This document shows positions 7,419 to 10,332 of a stretch of 10,332 bases of DNA, one piece after another. The notes beneath the pieces were generated by a model. It was not told where the DNA came from, searched no databases, and was given only the letters and a program-made list of their open reading frames with translations. Where the stretch lies: contig JAIXNA010000021.1 in the NCBI GenBank assembly GCA_020328135.1, forward strand, positions 1-10,332, read 5' to 3'. Source of the DNA: Candidatus Endomicrobiellum dinenymphae (lineage in GTDB: Bacteria; Elusimicrobiota; Endomicrobiia; Endomicrobiales; Endomicrobiaceae). How positions within the stretch are numbered: position 1 is the stretch's first letter; every line of letters begins with the position of its first letter. Position numbers and translations under genes: made by a program.

Positions 7419-7974
7419 TTATTTCTCACTGTCTTGTTTAAATGATATAAAACAAGTTTCGTATTCAATTTCTAACGCTTTCCTCTGACAGTTTTCTTTT
7501 TGCTCTGAGAGCTGCATATAAACATGCGTCATCACCAGCGCTGAAACCGGCAAAATAAATACTATATCTACTATCAAATTCATTCCAATGTAATCCATTA
7601 GAGCGAGCAGCAACACCGACATAAAAATAAACTTGCACATATTGCCTTTGAGTGTTTTTTGAATTGTTTTTAAAAGAGTCTAAAATAGCTTTACCTTGTA
7701 AGATGCCAAAATAAAACAACAGAATCTGTGACAAGAGATTAGTATCGGCATAGAAATTACAAAAAGCCACGCCCTGTCTAATGTTTCGTCAGTACGGAAA
7801 GTCGTCCTCTCACTGGAAATTACGGACGACGATATCATGGCAACAGCGGCAGGTACGATAAGAAGCATTGTCATTGACACAACAAAAAAACTAAGATATG
7901 TAGAACTCTAATCAAACTTCTTATGGCTTTCTTTTTGTTTGTTTTGCACACGCCTTTGCTCTTTGTTCGGACAA
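7419..7974 (-). pseudogene. Small multi-pass membrane protein, frameshifted and with an amber stop
   Basis: I do not recognise the family. A TTG at 7972-7974, 7 nt after GGAAGG, opens MSEQRAKACAKQTKRKP, a basic cytoplasmic N-terminus, which stops at 7921-7923. Adjacent frames continue with AIRSLIRVLHILVFLL, then SFFVVSMTMLLIVPAAVAM, AWLFVISMPILISCHRFCCF, an in-frame TAG at 7680-7682, and in the same frame TLLKTIQKTLKGNMCKFIF. The last segment is LLLALMDYIGMNLIVDIVFI with LPVSALVMTHVYMQL, and the tail is hydrophilic. About four membrane helices and roughly 184 residues are implied. The breaks occur near an A-rich run and a T7 run. A 101-residue frame over 7465-7770 is a shadow. It lies downstream of the SemiSWEET genes. 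Confidence 0.6.
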
Positions 7975-8043
7975 TATTTTTCCTTCCAAAATTACGCTTG
8001 ATTTTTCAACTTATTATACTTGGACTACGCCAAAATTCTTTCT

Positions 8044-8313
8044 CTATTTCTCGCATGCTGTTCTGTCGTATTTTACCTTTAAGACAATTTGAGTAACTGA
8101 AAGAACAAATCCAACCGTGTTTGATACATAAATAGGCGGCCTGCCAACCATTATACCATAGGTTATCCATGACAAAGTGGTTATCGTGGAAATAATAAAC
8201 ATTTGGATCGAAACACTTTTTGCGGATTTTGTTTTCCATGTTTTATAAACCTGCGGGACATAAGTTGCTGCAGAAAAACAACCGGCAAGAAAACCTATCA
8301 CGGAAGCAACCAT
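8044..8313 (-). CDS. SemiSWEET sugar transporter, copy A
   Basis: SemiSWEETs are three-helix PQ-loop proteins that dimerise in the inner membrane and let sugars flow down their gradient. The 89-residue product has three hydrophobic segments at about residues 3-20, 35-55 and 60-80. The PQ motif is in VPQVYKTWKTKSA (P20, Q21). A tryptophan in helix 2 (W49) and an asparagine in helix 3 (N65, YVSNTVGF) sit where the family's substrate-facing residues lie. AAGGAGAT lies about 6 nt before the ATG. It is a tandem paralogue of copy B, 117 nt upstream, with which it shares long identical runs (VPQVYKTWKTKSA, VSIQMFII, YGIMV, LKVKYDR). The transported sugar cannot be inferred. Confidence 0.92.
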   Translation of the reverse strand: MVASVIGFLAGCFSAATYVPQVYKTWKTKSAKSVSIQMFIISTITTLSWITYGIMVGRPPIYVSNTVGFVLSVTQIVLKVKYDRTACEK

Positions 8314-8430
8314 TTTTTATCTCCTTATTAATTAATATCCTGTACGTTTTTCTCGTAAGGAAAAATTCTATTACACATATATATCACCTTCTTCCGCCAA
8401 AAACAGGATACTCACTCTGATCGTCTATTT
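8314..8430 (-). repeat. Leader of SemiSWEET A, homologous to the leader of SemiSWEET B
   Basis: Reading toward the gene, this spacer has the blocks CCTGTTTTTGGCGGAAGAAGG, AATAGAATTTTTC, and GTACAGGATATTAATTAATA, ending in AGGAGATAAAAAATG. The same blocks, at similar spacing and with scattered differences, precede copy B (8716-8895). This shows that the duplicated unit was gene plus leader. The hairpin seen in the B leader has lost its left arm here. Confidence 0.75.
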
Positions 8431-8715
8431 TCAACAGGACATAACCTTCTTTTTATCCGCTCTGTCGTATTTTACTTTTAAAATGATTTGGATAGCTGAA
8501 AGAAAAAACACAATAGTGTTTACCATGTAAACAATTGAGTCGTGGACCATTATGCCGTAAATTGACCACAATGAAGCATTTATTATGGCAATAATAAACA
8601 TTTGAATTGAAACATCGCCTGCGGATTTTGTTTTCCATGTTTTATAAACCTGTGGGACAAAAGTTACTGCGTTAAAAAAAGCAGCGCTCCAACCTACGAT
8701 TTCTGGAATAGTCAT
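8431..8715 (-). CDS. SemiSWEET sugar transporter, copy B
   Basis: This 94-residue three-helix PQ-loop protein is paralogous to copy A. Helices are at about 5-20, 36-56 and 61-80. The PQ motif is FVPQVYKTWKTKSA (P21, Q22), with W50 in helix 2 and N66 in helix 3 (YMVNTIVF). The helix 2-3 loop lacks the prolines found in copy A (HDSIV instead of GRPPI), and the C-terminus is longer and lysine-rich, ending KKKVMSC. GAGGAGAT lies about 7 nt before the ATG. Both copies look intact, so they could form homodimers or a heterodimer. The DNA 5' of it carries a hairpin with a T-run and the tail of a further copy. Confidence 0.92.
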   Translation of the reverse strand: MTIPEIVGWSAAFFNAVTFVPQVYKTWKTKSAGDVSIQMFIIAIINASLWSIYGIMVHDSIVYMVNTIVFFLSAIQIILKVKYDRADKKKVMSC

Positions 8716-8761
8716 TTTTTTATCTCCTCACTAGTTAATGTTCTGTATGCTTTTCCCACAG

Positions 8762-8793
8762 AAAAAAATCTTATTGCATGCGATGAATAAGAT
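8762..8793 (-). terminator. Hairpin plus T-run ahead of SemiSWEET B
   Basis: On the minus strand, ATCTTATT and AATAAGAT (arms 8786-8793 and 8768-8775) pair across a 10-nt loop and run straight into seven T (8762-8768). The stem is AT-rich and therefore weak. It lies about 50 nt before the start of copy B. It could terminate transcripts arriving from metF or from the lost upstream copy, or act as an attenuator for copy B. Confidence 0.5.
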
Positions 8794-8869
8794 GCACATC
8801 TCATACATAGCTAGCATCCTTTTCCATCAAAAACAGCACGCTCGCCCTCGAGTATAACATTTTAGCTTT

Positions 8870-8912
8870 TAGCAGGACACAACTTAATACAAAGCTCGTA
8901 TTTTGCACACCA
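8870..8912 (-). pseudogene. Probable 3' tail of a third, lost SemiSWEET copy
   Basis: Minus-strand blocks AAAATACGA and TTGTGTCCTGCTAAAAG match the end of copy B (AAAATACGAC ... TTATGTCCTGTTGAAAA) in the same order and are followed by the same leader. The body of the gene is not recognisable further upstream (8913-9022). The remnant is short, so it rests mainly on the shared order with the leader duplication. Confidence 0.5.
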
Positions 8913-9022
8913 GCCCCAGCTTCATTGTATCAAATTTAACAGTATTTCGGAATCATACGCATAAAAGGAGAGAAGCACTAAAACCGTTATGATTCTGTTT
9001 TTACTTATCATGAACAGGCATC

Positions 9023-9880
9023 CTATAAACTATTTTTTATTATTTTAGGAATACATTCTTCTATACCAATCGCCATAATGTGTACACCATCTGCAAAAGA
9101 CCGTAGATCTCTAATAATTTCGGAACATACTTTTATGCTTTCTTCCAGCGGATTCGAAGCGAAATTGATTCTATCTCGTATTTTCTGCGGAATATTTACA
9201 CCCGGCAAAGCCTGCATAAACCGCATAAATTGAGGTGATTTAATGAGAATTATTCCGGGCAGCGTTTTTATTTTTAAATGTTTTATTTTAGCGAAAAATT
9301 CTTTATACTGCTGTACATCAAAAATCGCCTGCGTTTGAAAAAATTCTGCTCCTGCTTTTATTTTTTTTTCAAACATTAAAGTCTGCAAATCGCTAGGCTG
9401 CACAGATGGATTCACAACTGCCCCAACACAAAATTTTGGATTGCCAAATAATTTCTTACCTGCCAAATCAACACCTGTTTCTAAAAGTCTTGCAGTTTTT
9501 ATAAGGTGTATAGTGTCCAAATCATATACAGCTTTTGCTGTAGAATACTCTCCTGTTTTAGGATGATCTCCGCTCAAAAACAAAACGTTTTCTATACCTA
9601 AAATATTTGCGCTCAACATTTCAGACTGCAAAGCAATTCTATTTTTATCCCTTGCGGTAATCTGTACAATAGGCTCTATCCCGCGATCAACTAATACCTT
9701 GCTCATCGCAAGAGACCCTGCTCTCATAGATGCTCTTTGATTATCTGTAACATTTACCGCGTCAAGATCAGCAAGGCAGTCCGCCCTACGCAAAAAAGAA
9801 GAGACATCTATCCCCTTTGGAGGAAACAGCTCTGCCGTTATTAAAAACTTATCTGATTTTATCTTTTCTTTAAATTTCAA
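9023..9880 (-). CDS. metF: 5,10-methylenetetrahydrofolate reductase (MetF)
   Basis: MetF is a cytosolic flavoenzyme that reduces methylene-THF to methyl-THF for methionine synthesis. I choose the TTG at 9878-9880 (285 residues): AAAGGA lies about 10 nt before it and the protein then begins MKFKEKIKSDKFLITAEL, as family members do. A longer frame with TTG at 9943 adds 21 residues not typical of MetF. Key residues are E17 (TAELFPPKG), VNVTDNQRASMR, QITARDKNRIALQSE, D105 (FLSGDHPK) and Q182/Q184 (AEFFQTQAIFD). These match the catalytic Glu, flavin-side Asp and folate-side Gln of E. coli MetF. The TIM-barrel end (GVHIMAIG near residue 270) is complete. It directly follows a MetV-like fragment. 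MetV/MetF pairing is known in acetogens and relatives, where MetV partners the reductase. Confidence 0.92.
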   Translation of the reverse strand: MKFKEKIKSDKFLITAELFPPKGIDVSSFLRRADCLADLDAVNVTDNQRASMRAGSLAMSKVLVDRGIEPIVQITARDKNRIALQSEMLSANILGIENVLFLSGDHPKTGEYSTAKAVYDLDTIHLIKTARLLETGVDLAGKKLFGNPKFCVGAVVNPSVQPSDLQTLMFEKKIKAGAEFFQTQAIFDVQQYKEFFAKIKHLKIKTLPGIILIKSPQFMRFMQALPGVNIPQKIRDRINFASNPLEESIKVCSEIIRDLRSFADGVHIMAIGIEECIPKIIKNSL

Positions 9881-9965
9881 AATCTCTTTATCCTTTGAAA
9901 AACAGCTTCCGTACATGGCAAGCAACACAGGCTCTCTACGCAATAAATTTTTAAATTTGCGCAGA

Positions 9966-10332
9966 TTATTTCTTTGGCGCTATATATTGATTAACAAATT
10001 TTTCAAGAGTATCGCTTTCTTTTAATTTTTCGTAAATCAATACCCATACGCAATCTTTTGTATAATCTGCCCCGCACTTGCCGTCAACGAAACTTCCACA
10101 GGGCCCGTTAACGAGCCCTTTGGCGCAACCTGTCTTTGGATATTCTTTCTGCAAAATTTTTCTATTATGTTCTTTTCCTTTCATTGTTTCTTCCAGCAAA
10201 AAACAAATATTATCATCAAAAATTTTTAAATCAACAGATATAGATTCAGACTTTATATTCCTTCCATAAAACACTGCGGGAATTTTTCCGCTTTTTCTCA
10301 AAGCCGCCAAATTTCCTTTTGATTCTAACTTT
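9966..10332 (-). pseudogene. Chimeric ORF: bL25 (rplY) N-terminus fused to MetV/MTHFR_C C-terminus; 5' end outside the window
   Basis: The frame is open from the window edge. Its first part, KLESKGNLAALRKSGKIPAV then FYGRNIKSESISVDLKIF, is the N-terminal domain of ribosomal protein bL25 (5S rRNA-binding). From about 10130 down it reads YPKTGCAKGLVNGPCGSFVD, GKCGADYTKDCVWVLIYEKL and a tail ending APKK. This is the C-terminal part of the MTHFR_C/MetV domain, with the CAK..NGPCG, GKC and DCVW cysteines. The upstream cysteine-rich half that normally carries CxxCGxC-type motifs is missing, and the Cys expected before PKTGC is Tyr. The junction lies between about 10218 and 10130. The simplest reading is an in-frame deletion joining rplY to metV, leaving neither gene complete. 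A functional fusion is less likely but not excluded. An internal TTG (10308) preceded by AGGA is in frame. Confidence 0.75.

Larger units (their letters stand above)
8716..9022. other. 307-base gene-free stretch between SemiSWEET B and metF
   Basis: It contains, right to left, the metF 3' flank, an 8-bp inverted repeat (GAATCATA 8950-8957 and TATGATTC 8988-8995, loop about 30 nt), the third-copy tail, the T-run hairpin and the duplicated leader. The wide-loop inverted repeat is followed on the plus strand by TGTTTTT, but no plus-strand gene needs a terminator there. No ORF here is convincing. Confidence 0.6.

Noticed and set aside
7465..7770. Minus-strand ORF of 101 codons
   Set aside because: Its sequence loses hydrophobic pattern after about residue 30, while the other frame continues membrane helices across an amber codon.
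8950..8995. Inverted repeat as a metF terminator
   Set aside because: The loop of about 30 nt is large and the T-run lies on the plus-strand side, the wrong side for metF transcripts.
1..10332. CRISPR arrays, tRNA or rRNA genes, and riboswitches
   Set aside because: I looked for regular repeats, cloverleaf-like arms and known aptamer cores by eye and saw none. A covariance-model search would be decisive.

Overview
The window looks like a low-GC (roughly one third G+C) bacterial chromosome undergoing reductive decay. All supported genes lie on the minus strand. Housekeeping genes (RNA polymerase alpha, four ribosomal proteins, IF-1, methionine aminopeptidase, MetF) are intact or nearly so. 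Several others are freshly or heavily broken: adenylate kinase, an MFS sugar porter, an unknown membrane protein and a MetV-type protein. This pattern of intact core genes, many recognisable pseudogenes, TTG starts and loose spacers fits a host-restricted symbiont. My best guess, from general knowledge and not proven by the sequence, is an Elusimicrobiota/Endomicrobium-type termite-gut protist symbiont.

Positions 1-4600 (transcribed right to left) hold the classical adk-map-infA-rpmJ-rpsM-rpsK-rpsD-rpoA order. Each gene after adk has its own Shine-Dalgarno sequence, with unusually long spacers (about 40-135 nt). rpoA runs off the left edge inside a 16-bp tandem duplication. Adenylate kinase is interrupted by a 151-bp element at 4415-4565. 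The element has 18-bp terminal inverted repeats and 8-bp flanking direct repeats with one mismatch. Removing the element and one repeat copy restores the Walker A sequence PPGAGKGTQ in frame. No usable start codon is visible upstream either.

Positions 4730-8930 form a sugar-themed accessory stretch. It contains a full-length but multiply frameshifted sugar-porter (XylE/GLUT-like) pseudogene, an intact HAD-superfamily sugar-phosphatase/phosphomutase-like gene, a CoA-binding-domain protein and a micro-ORF. It continues with a small membrane-protein pseudogene and two tandem SemiSWEET genes. The two SemiSWEET leaders are homologous, and the upstream leader begins with what looks like the tail of a third, lost copy.

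Positions 9023-10332 hold one-carbon genes: an intact methylenetetrahydrofolate reductase (metF) preceded by an odd chimeric ORF. That ORF begins as ribosomal protein L25 (rplY) and ends as the cysteine-rich MetV/MTHFR_C domain, apparently a deletion fusion. A single +1 shift at its stop codon would continue it into the metF frame.

The main points of novelty are the small inverted-repeat element that splits the adenylate kinase P-loop exactly, the L25-MetV chimera, and the SemiSWEET tandem array next to a dead sugar porter.
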